Origin: Emticicia sp. C21
GTDB lineage: Bacteria; Bacteroidota; Bacteroidia; Cytophagales; Spirosomataceae
Reading direction: 5' to 3'
Assembly: GCF_003418935.1 (NCBI RefSeq)
Contig: NZ_QVMT01000002.1
Location: forward strand, 620,001 to 684,000
Length of the DNA stretch: 64,000 nt
The notes under the pieces are model-generated. The model ran no database searches. It was not told where the DNA came from and was given only the letters and a program-made list of their open reading frames with translations. The translations under genes were made by a program, and so were the position numbers. This document shows positions 16,007 to 25,908 of the stretch, one piece after another (the first letter of the stretch is position 1; every line of letters begins with the position of its first letter).

Positions 16007-18460
16007 ATGAAATTGACTATTATTTTCAGATATACGGTTTTATGGCTCTTTTTTGTTGTTCACCAAACCATTCAGGCACAAAATCAGCCTGTGGCTAAGT
16101 ATCATGTAAAAGGTATGATTGCTGATTCAATAGACCAGAAACCTATTGAGTTTGTAACCATTAATCTGCTTGATGCAGCCACTAACAAAAGTGTCGGCGC
16201 AACCTATACCAATGATAAAGGGCTTTTTGAACTGGGCATCAACAAAAAAGGAGAGTATAAGCTAGAGTTGATACTGGTGGGATACCACCCTAAAGCAGTT
16301 TCGCTGACAATTACAGATGAAAATCCTATCGTTACTATTCCTTTTATTCCGCTTACTTCTAATGTGCAACAATTGGCTGATGTGGTGGTAGTAGGCACCA
16401 GACAATTAGTAGAACAGAAATCCGGCATGCTGGTATATCATGCTGAAAGAGACGTAACGAATCTGGGAGGAACAGCCGCAGATGTCTTACGCAAAACACC
16501 TGTACTAAAGGTAGATGCTGATGGGAATGTAAGTATGAGAGGCAGTAGCAATCTGAAAATACTTATTAATGGCAAGTACTCAGGCCAGATGGCACGAAGC
16601 CCAGCCGATGCCTTGAATATGATTCCTGCTGATATGATTAAGTCGGTTGAAGTAATTACCAGTCCGTCATCGCGTTATGATGCCGAGGGGGCAGCAGGAG
16701 TTATTAATATTATTACCAAAAAAGGAACAGATTCGCTGAATGGTGCACTCGAACTCGTAGCTTCTAACTGGGAGCAGGCATTTAACCCACGTCTGGCCTT
16801 TTCGAAAGGCAAATTGAATGTCAATTTCTTCACCCATGCCCACCGTTTGCAACAAAAGAGAGAGACTAATATGATGAGGTTATCTTTTGCTGATAATGGA
16901 GAACCTTACCAGTTACAACAACAGTCGAGTATCAATAATGTCATGCCACATGGCATGTCAGAGGTTTCAGTCGATTATCAGGCTGATTCCACGACATTGA
17001 TTAGTTTATCTGCTACGGCTTGGTTGGGTAACTGGCCATCAGACAGAACGCAGAATAATACTACTTCTCAGGCAGGTAATATTATTCAACAATTTCAGCA
17101 AAAGACTACAACCAATGACGCGACCAATCTGGGCTATTTTTTAAGTCTGGGCTATTCTAAGAAGTTTAAAAGGGTAGGCCAGGAACTCTTCCTGATTGCT
17201 CTATATGAAGATAATCTTAAAGATGATTTCGACTACTTTACCACACATACCAATACCGAAGGAGCGCCTATATATATGGAGGAAAATAGTAATCATATGC
17301 GTACGCGTGAATCAACCCTACAACTGGATTATACCCATCCCTTATCGAAAGATGGTAAAAACCAGTTTGAAGTAGGAGCAAAGGCTATTCTGAGAGACGT
17401 AACGAGCGATTACCGCACTTTTGCAAGTACAGAAAATCTGCCGAGAGATTTAATGCCAGTGGCCAACAGAACCAATGTTTTTGAGTATGGACAGGATATT
17501 ATAGCCGGATATGTACAAACCAAGTTTAATCTTCCTAATAAATGGTTTTTGCAGGCAGGTATTCGTATGGAACAAACATTAATACACGGACGCTTCGCAA
17601 CGCAATATCAGCCCTTTAAAAATAATTTTCAGAACTTTGTACCAAGTGCTACTATTACTAAAATACTCAACGAAGCCAATAGCTTTAATCTGAGTTATAC
17701 CCAACGTATCTCTCGCCCATCAATCATTGACTTAAACCCAAATATAGATGCTCGTGACTCAAAAAATCTTGAATCGGGTAATCCTGATTTAAGACCGGAG
17801 GCTTCTCACCAGGTTGAGTTGTCTCATACATTATCGACAGAGGCTGGATTTTTCTTTAATACCTCGCTCTATGGCAAGCAAACCAATAATTCGATAGAAG
17901 ATATTATTGTTATAAGAAATGATGGTGCTTCTTTATCTACTAAACAAAATGTGGCTTCCAATGAGCAATATGGTGTCAACCTGTCTACATCATTCAGCCT
18001 GTCTAAGGGCATTACGCTTGAAAGCAATGCAAGATTAGGGTATATGGATTTCAGGAGTGTAGCTTTGGACGTGCAACGACAAGGCTGGGGCGGAGGTCTG
18101 AACATCAACACTACTTTTAAACTAAGAGGGAATTATACCCTGCAAGCCTTTGGCGATTACGACTCACAAGCAGTCACCTTGCAAGGTCACGAGACAGACT
18201 GGTTTTATTATAGCTTTGCACTGAAAAAAGAATGGACTAAAAGCAAGATAACAGCCGGGCTCTCAACTGTCAATCCATTCAATAATTCTATGACCCGCAG
18301 TCGTGTGATTATTGCGTCGGGCTTTACATCTGATAACCTTACCCGTTATTATAACCGCGCTGTGAAATTAACATTGGTCTGGAAATTCGGTGGACAAGGT
18401 AAACAAATCAACCGCAAATCAGCAGGTAATGATGATTTGAAGAGTAGTGGGGAAAGGTAG
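16007..18460 (+). CDS. TonB-dependent receptor (outer-membrane beta-barrel family)
   Basis: 817 residues. Signal peptide to about residue 25, then a carboxypeptidase-like regulatory domain (about 30-110: VKGMIADSIDQKPIEFVTINLLDAATNKS). The plug domain follows (about 120-230), with VLRKTPVLKVDADGNVSMRGSSNLKILINGK and the close of the plug SSRYDAEGAAGVINIITKKG. The C-terminal barrel fits the OMP_b-brl_3 type rather than SusC. There is no SusD partner. The cargo is unknown; it is monocistronic. Confidence 0.88.
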   Translation: MKLTIIFRYTVLWLFFVVHQTIQAQNQPVAKYHVKGMIADSIDQKPIEFVTINLLDAATNKSVGATYTNDKGLFELGINKKGEYKLELILVGYHPKAVSLTITDENPIVTIPFIPLTSNVQQLADVVVVGTRQLVEQKSGMLVYHAERDVTNLGGTAADVLRKTPVLKVDADGNVSMRGSSNLKILINGKYSGQMARSPADALNMIPADMIKSVEVITSPSSRYDAEGAAGVINIITKKGTDSLNGALELVASNWEQAFNPRLAFSKGKLNVNFFTHAHRLQQKRETNMMRLSFADNGEPYQLQQQSSINNVMPHGMSEVSVDYQADSTTLISLSATAWLGNWPSDRTQNNTTSQAGNIIQQFQQKTTTNDATNLGYFLSLGYSKKFKRVGQELFLIALYEDNLKDDFDYFTTHTNTEGAPIYMEENSNHMRTRESTLQLDYTHPLSKDGKNQFEVGAKAILRDVTSDYRTFASTENLPRDLMPVANRTNVFEYGQDIIAGYVQTKFNLPNKWFLQAGIRMEQTLIHGRFATQYQPFKNNFQNFVPSATITKILNEANSFNLSYTQRISRPSIIDLNPNIDARDSKNLESGNPDLRPEASHQVELSHTLSTEAGFFFNTSLYGKQTNNSIEDIIVIRNDGASLSTKQNVASNEQYGVNLSTSFSLSKGITLESNARLGYMDFRSVALDVQRQGWGGGLNINTTFKLRGNYTLQAFGDYDSQAVTLQGHETDWFYYSFALKKEWTKSKITAGLSTVNPFNNSMTRSRVIIASGFTSDNLTRYYNRAVKLTLVWKFGGQGKQINRKSAGNDDLKSSGER

Positions 18461-18476
18461 ATTTTGAAAATTTCAT

Positions 18477-18484
18477 TATATTTG
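18477..18484 (+). promoter_or_regulatory. -7 box TATATTTG before the DoxX-like gene
   Basis: Exact TAnnTTTG match 38 bases upstream of the ATG at 18523. The -33 element is poor. Confidence 0.4.
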
Positions 18485-18522
18485 GTTTAGCAAGCGTATT
18501 CCTGACCTAAACCATCTTACCA

Positions 18523-18918
18523 ATGAAACTCAATAATACTTTCTTATTGCGAATAGCGGTAGCTATTATCCTTCTTATGCACAGTATTCCGGTAATGTTG
18601 AATAATGGTGTAAATGATTTTGGAAATCTTTATTTGAATAAGGTAGGCTTTGCTCCAATCGGATTGCCTTTAGCCTGGGCTATTAAAATCTCTCACGTAG
18701 TAGCCGCCTTCTGTCTAATATTTGAAAAGTATGTGAAATGGGCATGCATCATAACAATCATTATCCTGATTGCAGGTATTGTCATGATACATATAAAAGA
18801 TGGATGGTTTGTAGTAGGAAATGGCAGAAATGGAATAGAATTTAATTTTTTATTGATTGTGGTATTGCTGACTATTATGTATCCAGGTGGATTAAAAGGG
18901 AAAAAGTCTAAAAAATAG
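18523..18918 (+). CDS. DoxX-like membrane protein
   Basis: 131 residues, four membrane helices and a Lys-rich C-terminus. The arrangement (LLRIAVAIILLMHSIPVMLNNG, PLAWAIKISHVVAAFCLIFEKY, then two further helices) resembles the DoxX/DoxD-like family. No catalytic residues are visible. Role unknown. Confidence 0.6.
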   Translation: MKLNNTFLLRIAVAIILLMHSIPVMLNNGVNDFGNLYLNKVGFAPIGLPLAWAIKISHVVAAFCLIFEKYVKWACIITIIILIAGIVMIHIKDGWFVVGNGRNGIEFNFLLIVVLLTIMYPGGLKGKKSKK

Positions 18919-18929
18919 CCTAATCTTCA

Positions 18930-19484
18930 TTACTTCTTTTTCTCTCTAAGGTACTTACTATAAATATTAATATATCTATCATCAAACTTTGCGATTGTGA
19001 TAAAATTCCAAGTAATTTTAGTCGATTGTGCGCTTAAGAAACCTTCTCCGTCAAAATATCTTACATAAACAGCATTAGCTGTTACTTTTGTAATAGGACC
19101 AATATCGAAGGACTCATCTTCGGGGTCTTCGTTTTCTATTATTACATTAAATCCTGCTTTTTTTATGGATTGAAATATAGTCGTCCAGGTAAAAAGATTT
19201 GGCTTATGTTTATTTTCTATTTTGTCAATTATCCCCTCTAAATGTATTATTTTATCGTAATATTTATTTCCGGTAGTATGTTTTATTTCTTTAACCGACT
19301 GAATAGTAAAAATCAGATACCCTTCCGGCAAAAAATCATCAACCTCGTGCATTAGAACAAAATTTTCAGAGTAATCAACGATATAGCCACTACTTTGTTC
19401 ATAGCTGTCTTTTCCTACTATTCTTTTAATCTGGCAGTATTTTCTATTATCGTGATGGTATTTAATTTTTTCAAGGATAGTCAT
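18930..19484 (-). CDS. Uncharacterised soluble protein
   Basis: 184 residues, no signal or membrane segment, acidic and beta-rich. The first half contains SSGYIVDYSENFVLMHEVDDFLPEGYLIFTIQSVKEI and the second contains ITKVTANAVYVRYFDGEGFLSAQSTKI. The two halves may be related strand-rich modules. I do not recognise a named family. Convergent with the DoxX-like gene, 11 bases apart. Confidence 0.6.
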   Translation of the reverse strand: MTILEKIKYHHDNRKYCQIKRIVGKDSYEQSSGYIVDYSENFVLMHEVDDFLPEGYLIFTIQSVKEIKHTTGNKYYDKIIHLEGIIDKIENKHKPNLFTWTTIFQSIKKAGFNVIIENEDPEDESFDIGPITKVTANAVYVRYFDGEGFLSAQSTKITWNFITIAKFDDRYINIYSKYLREKKK

Positions 19485-19601
19485 AGCGAAATCAATTTAT
19501 TTTATAATTAGCTCCGCTAAATAATAGAAAAATATTTAGCCGTCAAAGTATGTACAATTCAAAACAATTAATACCTTAGATTTTGCAAATATCATTACAA
19601 A

Positions 19602-20309
19602 ATGAACTCGACTAAAAAAGTTATTCTGCTTCTATTATTGCCATTTCTGGCGTTTAGCCAAACAATTTATCCTGATAACAGAATTATTGTATTAGGTGAA
19701 GCCTCTGTTGATATTCCTGCCGATAAAGTTGTCTTCAGTATTCAATTAAAGTTTACAGATTCAACTGATATTAAAGTAGCGTATGCCAAGCATAAAAACG
19801 CGGAAAGTTCACTTGTGAACTTTTTAAAAGATGCCAATGTGCCTAATAAAAACATTACCTATACGCTTATTTCGGTTGGTAGGGAAATTAGCTATGATCG
19901 TGAAACGAATAAAGAACAGGTAGAGTTTGGCACACACCAAAGTGTTTCTGTTACTATTGAAGATGTTAAAAAGTATGCAGAGTTTATGATGAAATTAATT
20001 TCAGCGGGTTTTACTGATGTACATGCATCCTTTACTTCATCAAAAGCGAATGATTTTGAGGACGTTCTTATTCAGAAAGCGATAGAAATTGCTCGTAAAA
20101 AAGCAGAGGCGATGGCGAAAGCTTCAAACAGAGAAATCAAGAAAATTGTAAAAGTCTCTGACACAGAAGAGTCAGATTATACTTTTTCATATACCGATAC
20201 TATGAACTTTAGTACCGTAGCTGCTGTTGGGTCGGATATTAATATTACAGAGATACCGCAAACTATCAGTAAAAGCTATAAAGTCAAAGTGGTTTTTGCA
20301 CTTAAATAA
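19602..20309 (+). CDS. SIMPL-domain (DUF541) periplasmic protein
   Basis: 235 residues with a signal peptide (LLLLPFLAFSQ). The mature part is one SIMPL domain: IIVLGEASVDIPADKVVFSIQLKF at the start, VTIEDVKKYAEFMMKLISAGFTDV in the middle, and ALIQKAIEIARKKAEAMAKASN-type helix near residues 160-185. The family is periplasmic and linked to oxidative-stress or envelope roles elsewhere; no specific role is readable here. Confidence 0.88.
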   Translation: MNSTKKVILLLLLPFLAFSQTIYPDNRIIVLGEASVDIPADKVVFSIQLKFTDSTDIKVAYAKHKNAESSLVNFLKDANVPNKNITYTLISVGREISYDRETNKEQVEFGTHQSVSVTIEDVKKYAEFMMKLISAGFTDVHASFTSSKANDFEDVLIQKAIEIARKKAEAMAKASNREIKKIVKVSDTEESDYTFSYTDTMNFSTVAAVGSDINITEIPQTISKSYKVKVVFALK

Positions 20310-20315
20310 TCGGTC

Positions 20316-21398
20316 TTATTCCAACTTCTTCAATTCCTTCAACAAATTATCAACTTGTTCAGGTGTATTCGATGGGAAGTTTGAGATACGGATTTGTGAA
20401 TCTTTATTTGGCCCATAGCCACTTCCTAGAATCATATTTTTTTCTTTCAATGCATCAATAATCACTTTCGACGGTTTATTGGTATTTGCCACTATCACCG
20501 TTCTGGAGCGATGCTCAGGGTTCGCCACAGCAATGCTACAAAGGCTACTGGTTTCGAGGTATTTATAGATTTTCTTCGCTTTCTCGTCTGTTTCTTTTCT
20601 GATGGTATCAATCCCTATTTTATTCATATCTTCTGCTACTTTGCCTAAGAGATAGATACCCAGAACATTGGGGGTAGCAGGAGTTTCAAAAGTTTCATAG
20701 TTTTTCCAGAGGGCAGGCAGAGTATGATGGGCGCCTATATGCAAACCATCTTGTTTGGCTAATTTCTTAGATTTATCTAGGCATTTTTCGTTGGCAATCC
20801 AAACACCTAAACCTGCAGGTAAACCAAAGGCCTTTTGCACCGAGAAGAAAGCCGTATCAATCAAATCTAAATCTAATTCAGGGATAGGTGCAGAAGATAC
20901 CATGTCAACTGCCACAAATCTTTTCTGATTGCTGCGCTTTAGTTTATGAATATCAGCCTCACGCATTTGTACACCCGAACTGGTTTCGTTTTGAGTAGTA
21001 CAAATCAACTCGGCATATTCAGGTACCTCTACTTCGGCATAGCTAAAGCCCTCGCCGATAGGTTTCTCTTGTTTATGGGCAAATTTGTTAAGACTTGCAG
21101 CATATTTATAGAATTTGTCAGAGAAAGAGCCATTTACCAAATGGAAACTTTCGTGTTCTACCATATTCAACAGAATACGCTCCCATACTTCCGATGCCGA
21201 ACCTGTAAAGAAAATACCTGAGGTTGCAGGAATATTCATTAAAACCCGGAGATTCTCAACACAATGCTGATAGATTTTTCTGAATTGTCCACTTCTATGC
21301 GATATTGAGCCTATTTGCTCATCAACAGCTTGTTTAAGAAATTCTTCAAATTTAGGATGTAATTCGGCTGGACCGGCAGTAAAATAGATATTCTTCAT
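20316..21398 (-). CDS. Class V aminotransferase, phosphoserine aminotransferase-like
   Basis: 360 residues. PLP enzyme: starts with YFTAGPAELHP, as in SerC (xFxxGPaxLP). SISHRSGQFRKIY (31-43) is the conserved SHRS block. The PLP Asp is in RFVAVDMVSSAPIPELDLD, and the probable Schiff-base lysine is in FFSVQKAFGLPAGLGVW. Likely acts on phosphoserine, alanine/glyoxylate or a similar amino donor; the exact donor is uncertain. No serA neighbour. It ends convergent with the SIMPL gene. Confidence 0.85.
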   Translation of the reverse strand: MKNIYFTAGPAELHPKFEEFLKQAVDEQIGSISHRSGQFRKIYQHCVENLRVLMNIPATSGIFFTGSASEVWERILLNMVEHESFHLVNGSFSDKFYKYAASLNKFAHKQEKPIGEGFSYAEVEVPEYAELICTTQNETSSGVQMREADIHKLKRSNQKRFVAVDMVSSAPIPELDLDLIDTAFFSVQKAFGLPAGLGVWIANEKCLDKSKKLAKQDGLHIGAHHTLPALWKNYETFETPATPNVLGIYLLGKVAEDMNKIGIDTIRKETDEKAKKIYKYLETSSLCSIAVANPEHRSRTVIVANTNKPSKVIIDALKEKNMILGSGYGPNKDSQIRISNFPSNTPEQVDNLLKELKKLE

Positions 21399-21420
21399 GC
21401 GCCAATAGTTTCAATAAAAC

Positions 21421-21428
21421 CAAATGTA
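21421..21428 (-). promoter_or_regulatory. Minus-strand -7 box (TACATTTG) for the aminotransferase
   Basis: Reverse complement of CAAATGTA gives TACATTTG, an exact TAnnTTTG match 22 bases before the start codon at 21398. A -33 box at the right spacing is not evident. Confidence 0.4.
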
Positions 21429-21450
21429 AAAAAAGTCAGCGAAAGGCTGA
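21428..21450 (-). terminator. Possible minus-strand terminator after the M16 peptidase
   Basis: On the minus strand TCAGC pairs with GCTGA around a 5-base loop, followed by a run of seven Ts. A second overlapping palindrome, AGGCTGATTCAGCCT (21444-21458), could form an alternative stem. Stem length is short, so confidence is moderate. Confidence 0.4.
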
Positions 21451-21501
21451 TTCAGCCTGTTGCAAATGCTTTAAAAAGTATAATTCTTTCTTGATTTGTT
21501 T

Positions 21502-22731
21502 TTATTCAGGCAAGAAAGTCAGGTAACTTAACTGGTCTTCGTCAAACATTTCCTTCGTGATTGTCTGCAGTTCTTCTGCCTCAATTTTCCGTATTTCAGA
21601 GAAGATATTCTCCAATGATTCTACTCGTCCGAGATCCAGTATACTTTTCGCCATCATCAACATATAACTCTGGTTACTTTCCTCAGCCATAGCCAGTTGC
21701 CCCATCAATTGCTCTTTGGCAGTATGCAACTGTAGCTTACCCAGAGGCTTGTCTTTCAGTAGTTGCATTTCTTTCAGAATCAAGGCATTGGCTTTTTCAA
21801 GATTAGCTTTATCAGTAGCAAAGTAAATTCCTATAAAACCAGTATCGATAAATGGCGAATAATTGGCATCAATGCCATATACCAAACCGTATTTCTCACG
21901 AAGCGTCATATTCAAGCGTGAGTTCATTCCCGGCCCACCAAATAGATTCACCAACATAAAGAATGGCAAACGATGCTCGTCTGTTAAAGAATAAGACGGG
22001 CGACCAATAGCACAATGAGCCTGCGTAATAGTTTTGGTAATAGTAACCCTCTGTGCCAGATAACTTTGTGGTGGCGTACGTTTCAGATGGGTTTTGCGTG
22101 ATGGTATATCTTTCAGATATTTCTCAGCAATATGAACTGCTTTTTTGAATGGTATATTACCGACAATGGCAAATACAATCTTGTCGGTATCCATATTCTC
22201 ATTGATAAAGTGTTGCAGACTTTTACGTGTAAAAGACTTCACGCTATCCTGAGTGCCTAATATATTAGCTCCTAACTGATGATTGGCGAACACAATACCA
22301 TCAAAATCATCTTGTATAGCATCTTCAGGAGAATCCTGATACATCGACATTTCTTCCAGTATCACCCCTCTTTCTTTCTCTATCTGATTTTCAGGAAAAA
22401 TAGAATGAAAAGTAATATCAGCCAGTAATTCTACCGATTTTTCGAAATGATTATCTAAAACAGAGGCGTAAAAACAGATTTTTTCTTTGGTAGTATAAGC
22501 ATTTAATTCACCACCTACAGATTCTAATCGATTAATTATATGATAAGATTTACGCTTTTTTGTACCTTTGAATGCCATGTGTTCCCAGAAGTGGGCTAAA
22601 CCTACCTGATTGGGTTTTTCATCACGGCTACCCATGTCGAGCATTAGTCCGCAGTGTACTATTTGTGTATAAGGTACCTGACGGTGTGCAATGCGAATAC
22701 CATTGGGTAATGTATAAATTTGATATTCCAT
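21502..22731 (-). CDS. M16 family zinc peptidase (processing-peptidase-like)
   Basis: 409 residues. Inverted zinc motif HxxEH at H47-H51 in GLAHFWEHMAFKG, followed by the third ligand in the EEMSMYQDSPEDAI segment (EExxxxxDxP). The C-terminal inactive-type half contains FGGPGMNSRLNMTLREKYGLVYG, which is also conserved. It is the short, single-copy peptidase form of ~400 residues. No signal peptide, so a cytoplasmic role is likely. Divergent from the glycosyltransferase gene. Confidence 0.92.
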   Translation of the reverse strand: MEYQIYTLPNGIRIAHRQVPYTQIVHCGLMLDMGSRDEKPNQVGLAHFWEHMAFKGTKKRKSYHIINRLESVGGELNAYTTKEKICFYASVLDNHFEKSVELLADITFHSIFPENQIEKERGVILEEMSMYQDSPEDAIQDDFDGIVFANHQLGANILGTQDSVKSFTRKSLQHFINENMDTDKIVFAIVGNIPFKKAVHIAEKYLKDIPSRKTHLKRTPPQSYLAQRVTITKTITQAHCAIGRPSYSLTDEHRLPFFMLVNLFGGPGMNSRLNMTLREKYGLVYGIDANYSPFIDTGFIGIYFATDKANLEKANALILKEMQLLKDKPLGKLQLHTAKEQLMGQLAMAEESNQSYMLMMAKSILDLGRVESLENIFSEIRKIEAEELQTITKEMFDEDQLSYLTFLPE

Positions 22732-22823
22732 AGAGCCCCTGAAGGGAAAAAAATATTGAGTGTAATGGGGAATTTAAACATACCCCCAATGATTATTTAC
22801 AAAATTAATGAAAAGATAGTTCA

Positions 22824-23951
22824 ATGCGAATAGGTTTTGATGCGAAGCGGGCTTTTAATAATTATACAGGATTGGGTAATTATAGCAGATTCATTATTGA
22901 AGCGCTGCTGGAACATGCCCCTGAGCATCAATACTTTGCCTATACGCCTAAAATCAAAGGCAATTGGCATAATTCATTGGCTGATTTTTCAGGCAAGTTG
23001 CAGGTGAAACTACCTGTAGCTTATGCCAGCCTGCCCTCTGCTTTGTGGCGAATTTGGTTTATTGCCAACGATTTACAGAAAGATGAAATAGACATCTTTC
23101 ATGGTCTAAGTAATGAAATCCCATACGGCCTCAAAAAAGCAGGTGTAAAATCAGTAGTAAGCATTCATGATTTGATATTCCTGCGTTATCCTGAGCAATA
23201 TCCCGCCATTGACCGATTTGTGTATCAACGAAAGTTTAGATATGCCTGCGAAAATGCGGATGCCATAGTAGCTGTAAGCGAGCAAACCAAGCGCGATATT
23301 ATTGATTTTTATCAGATACCTGCCGATAAGATTGAGGTAATTTATCAGGGCTGTCAACCTACTTTTTGTCAGAGAATAGCGGATAAAACGATTATTAGTC
23401 AGGCATTGCAAAAGTATGGTATCGAAAAGCGCTATATTCTATGTGTAGCCTCATTTACAGAAAGAAAAAACCAATTGCGGTTAATCAAGGCTTTTCAACA
23501 ATTGCCTTCAAAGGACTATGATTTGGTTCTGATAGGCGGGCAATCGAAATATCTGGATGACCTAAAACAATACGTACAACAATCAGGTGTACAAGAAAGA
23601 GTACATTTTCTCACAGGTGTACCTGCTTCAGATTTACCTCCTTTATATCAAGGCTCATCTTTATTTGCCTATCCTTCAATATTTGAGGGTTTCGGGATTC
23701 CTATTATAGAGGCCTTGCATAGTGGTGTGCCTGTTGTAGCCGCCACAGGCTCATGTTTAGAAGAAGCAGGGGGAGAAGGTGCTTTATATGCCAACCCTTT
23801 AGATGTAAATGATTTAGCCGAAAAAATGCATCATGTGCTCACAAGTGAAGCTCTGCAAAACAGATTAATCAATAAAGGAACAGAACACGTGAAGCAATTT
23901 GCTGCCAAACCAATTGCCGAGCAGTTGGTAAAACTCTATGAAAAACTATAG
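22824..23951 (+). CDS. Family 4 glycosyltransferase
   Basis: 375 residues, GT-B fold. N-terminal MRIGFDAKRAFNNYTGLGNYSRFII is typical of GT4 enzymes. The donor-binding signature is FAYPSIFEGFGIPIIEALHSGVPVVAA (around 290-318), with the EGFGIP and E residues of the EX7E motif. Likely transfers mannose or another hexose from a nucleotide sugar. It is single, with no polysaccharide cluster around, and is convergent with LysE. Confidence 0.9.
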   Translation: MRIGFDAKRAFNNYTGLGNYSRFIIEALLEHAPEHQYFAYTPKIKGNWHNSLADFSGKLQVKLPVAYASLPSALWRIWFIANDLQKDEIDIFHGLSNEIPYGLKKAGVKSVVSIHDLIFLRYPEQYPAIDRFVYQRKFRYACENADAIVAVSEQTKRDIIDFYQIPADKIEVIYQGCQPTFCQRIADKTIISQALQKYGIEKRYILCVASFTERKNQLRLIKAFQQLPSKDYDLVLIGGQSKYLDDLKQYVQQSGVQERVHFLTGVPASDLPPLYQGSSLFAYPSIFEGFGIPIIEALHSGVPVVAATGSCLEEAGGEGALYANPLDVNDLAEKMHHVLTSEALQNRLINKGTEHVKQFAAKPIAEQLVKLYEKL

Positions 23952-23952
23952 C

Positions 23953-24582
23953 TTACTTCTTCAACGCAATATGTAGGCCTAAACCTACTAAAACTGCACC
24001 TGAAACTTTATTCTGCCATCTCCAGAATTGCTGAAACTTACTCAATCGGGATATTATTTTGCTGAATAGAAGTGCAATCAGTACGTTTACAATGGTGCCC
24101 GAAACATTGAACCAAAGCCCTAAGACTAATATCTGTTCCGTAACATTCTGAGCCTGATTATCAACAAACTGCGGCAAAAACGCTAAAAAGAAAAGAGAAA
24201 CCTTTGGGTTCAATACATTGGTAATAGCCCCTTGTCGTAATGTTTTAAGTGAAGAATCTTTGTTTGCTTGTGCCTGATTAACAAGCATAGTGGATGGTTT
24301 TTCTAAAAAGCTTTTCACACCTATATAAATCAGATAAGCCGCTCCGGCATAACGAATCAGATTGAATAGGAACTCTGATTGACGGATAATGAGTGACAGA
24401 CCCACAATTGAAGCAAAGATGTGTACAAAGCAACCCACACCAATGCCTAATGCTGCAAAGATTCCTGCTTTAGTGCCATAGCACAGGCTTCGGGTAATCA
24501 CAAAAAGCATATCGTTGCCGGGTGTAATATTAAGCATCAGCGCAGCTAAGGCAAATAAAAGAAAGTGCTGTAAGTCTGGCAT
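23953..24582 (-). CDS. LysE/RhtB-family amino acid exporter
   Basis: 209 residues with six hydrophobic segments and the family signature NITPGNDMLFVITRSLCYGTKAGIFAALGIGVG at residues 17-50. These proteins export amino acids or homoserine lactones; the substrate here is unknown. It follows nrdB in the same direction but a terminator separates them. Confidence 0.88.
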   Translation of the reverse strand: MPDLQHFLLFALAALMLNITPGNDMLFVITRSLCYGTKAGIFAALGIGVGCFVHIFASIVGLSLIIRQSEFLFNLIRYAGAAYLIYIGVKSFLEKPSTMLVNQAQANKDSSLKTLRQGAITNVLNPKVSLFFLAFLPQFVDNQAQNVTEQILVLGLWFNVSGTIVNVLIALLFSKIISRLSKFQQFWRWQNKVSGAVLVGLGLHIALKK

Positions 24583-24612
24583 ATGTCTATTGGTTTAGGT
24601 TATGTAAACAAA

Positions 24613-24640
24613 ATAGGGACAAAATATCTTTTGCCCCTAT
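24613..24640 (-). terminator. Minus-strand terminator after nrdB
   Basis: ATAGGGACAAAA at 24613-24624 pairs with TTTTGCCCCTAT at 24629-24640 with one mismatch and a 4-base loop. On the minus strand it is followed by TTTTGTTT. It ends the nrdB transcript. Confidence 0.7.
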
Positions 24641-24666
24641 CCTTACCAAACTAAGTAACAAAATAT

Positions 24667-25653
24667 TTAAAATTCTTCATCAAGCGAGAAAGACATTTGT
24701 TCTTTGCCAGACATTACGCCTGCTTTCTGGTATTCACCCACACGTTTTTCGAAGAAATTCGTTTTACCTTGTAGTGAAATCATGTCCATAAAATCGAAAG
24801 GATTGGTAGCGTTATACACTTTTTCTAATCCTAAAGACTCCAACAAGTGGTCGGCTACAAATTCAATGTACTGGCACATCAACTCGGAATTCATACCGAT
24901 TAGTGAAACTGGCAACGCATCAGTTACGAATTCTTTTTCAATCGCTACCGCATCTTTAACCAGATCATATACTTTTTGAGCATCGTATTTATTTTTGATA
25001 TATTGCGTATATAATAAACAGGCAAAGTCGCGGTGTAAGCCTTCATCACGTGAAATCAACTCGTTAGAGAAGGTAAGACCCGGCATTAAACCACGTTTTT
25101 TCAACCAGAATATTGAGCAGAATGAGCCAGAGAAAAAGATACCTTCTACTACTGCAAAAGCCAATAAACGGTCAATGAAATTTCCATTATCAATCCAACG
25201 CAAAGCCCAGTCAGCTTTTTTCTTTACACAAGGAATATGGTCAATCGCGTTAAGCATTTTATCACGCTCAACAGGGTCCTTAATATAAGTATCAATCAGA
25301 AGCGAGTAGGTTTCTGAGTGAATGTTTTCCATCATAATCTGGAAACCATAGAAGCATTTAGCTTCGGCAAATTGTACACGAGAGATGAAATTGACTGCTA
25401 AGTTTTCATTAACGATACCATCAGAAGCAGCAAAGAAAGCCAATACATGAGAGATAAAATGACGTTCACCATCACTTAGCCCTTCCCAGTCTTTCAAGTC
25501 CGGCGAAAGGTCAATCTCCTCGGCAGTCCAGAAAGAAGCTTCATGTTTTTTATAAAATTGCCAGATGTCGTCATGTTTAATAGGAAAAAGGACAAATCGT
25601 GTTTTATCCTCTATAAGCAGAGGCTCTTCTGCCAATAATTGCTCGTCAGTCAT
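24667..25653 (-). CDS. nrdB: Ribonucleotide reductase small subunit (class Ia R2)
   Basis: 328 residues. The diiron/tyrosyl-radical subunit that initiates reduction of ribonucleotides with the R1 partner. The radical region [10 protein letters not shown] (108-117) gives ligands E109 and H112 and the radical Tyr116, matching E. coli E115, H118, Y122. Asp78 in [12 protein letters not shown] matches E. coli D84. The C-terminus SFSLDEEF is the R1-docking tail. The sequence is of the eukaryote-like type ([12 protein letters not shown]). The large subunit is not in this window. No NrdR box is visible upstream. Confidence 0.96.
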   Translation of the reverse strand: MTDEQLLAEEPLLIEDKTRFVLFPIKHDDIWQFYKKHEASFWTAEEIDLSPDLKDWEGLSDGERHFISHVLAFFAASDGIVNENLAVNFISRVQFAEAKCFYGFQIMMENIHSETYSLLIDTYIKDPVERDKMLNAIDHIPCVKKKADWALRWIDNGNFIDRLLAFAVVEGIFFSGSFCSIFWLKKRGLMPGLTFSNELISRDEGLHRDFACLLYTQYIKNKYDAQKVYDLVKDAVAIEKEFVTDALPVSLIGMNSELMCQYIEFVADHLLESLGLEKVYNATNPFDFMDMISLQGKTNFFEKRVGEYQKAGVMSGKEQMSFSLDEEF

Positions 25654-25908
25654 ACTTAGTAATATTTTTAGGTTTATCCATTCGTTCTCATGAACTCGTA
25701 ATCAAACTTACTTCTTTTAACCACAGATTCCAATAATTAGTTTTAGATTTTTTCTAAATAACCCCTAAATTATTGATAATCAACCCGAATATAGGCAAAT
25801 AAATTTTACACATAAAAACCTTGTTTGATTCATTAGAATTAACGTAAATTTCACACAGATTCATAACACAACTTTATACCTGATTCTCAACCGCAAACCA
25901 CTATTTTG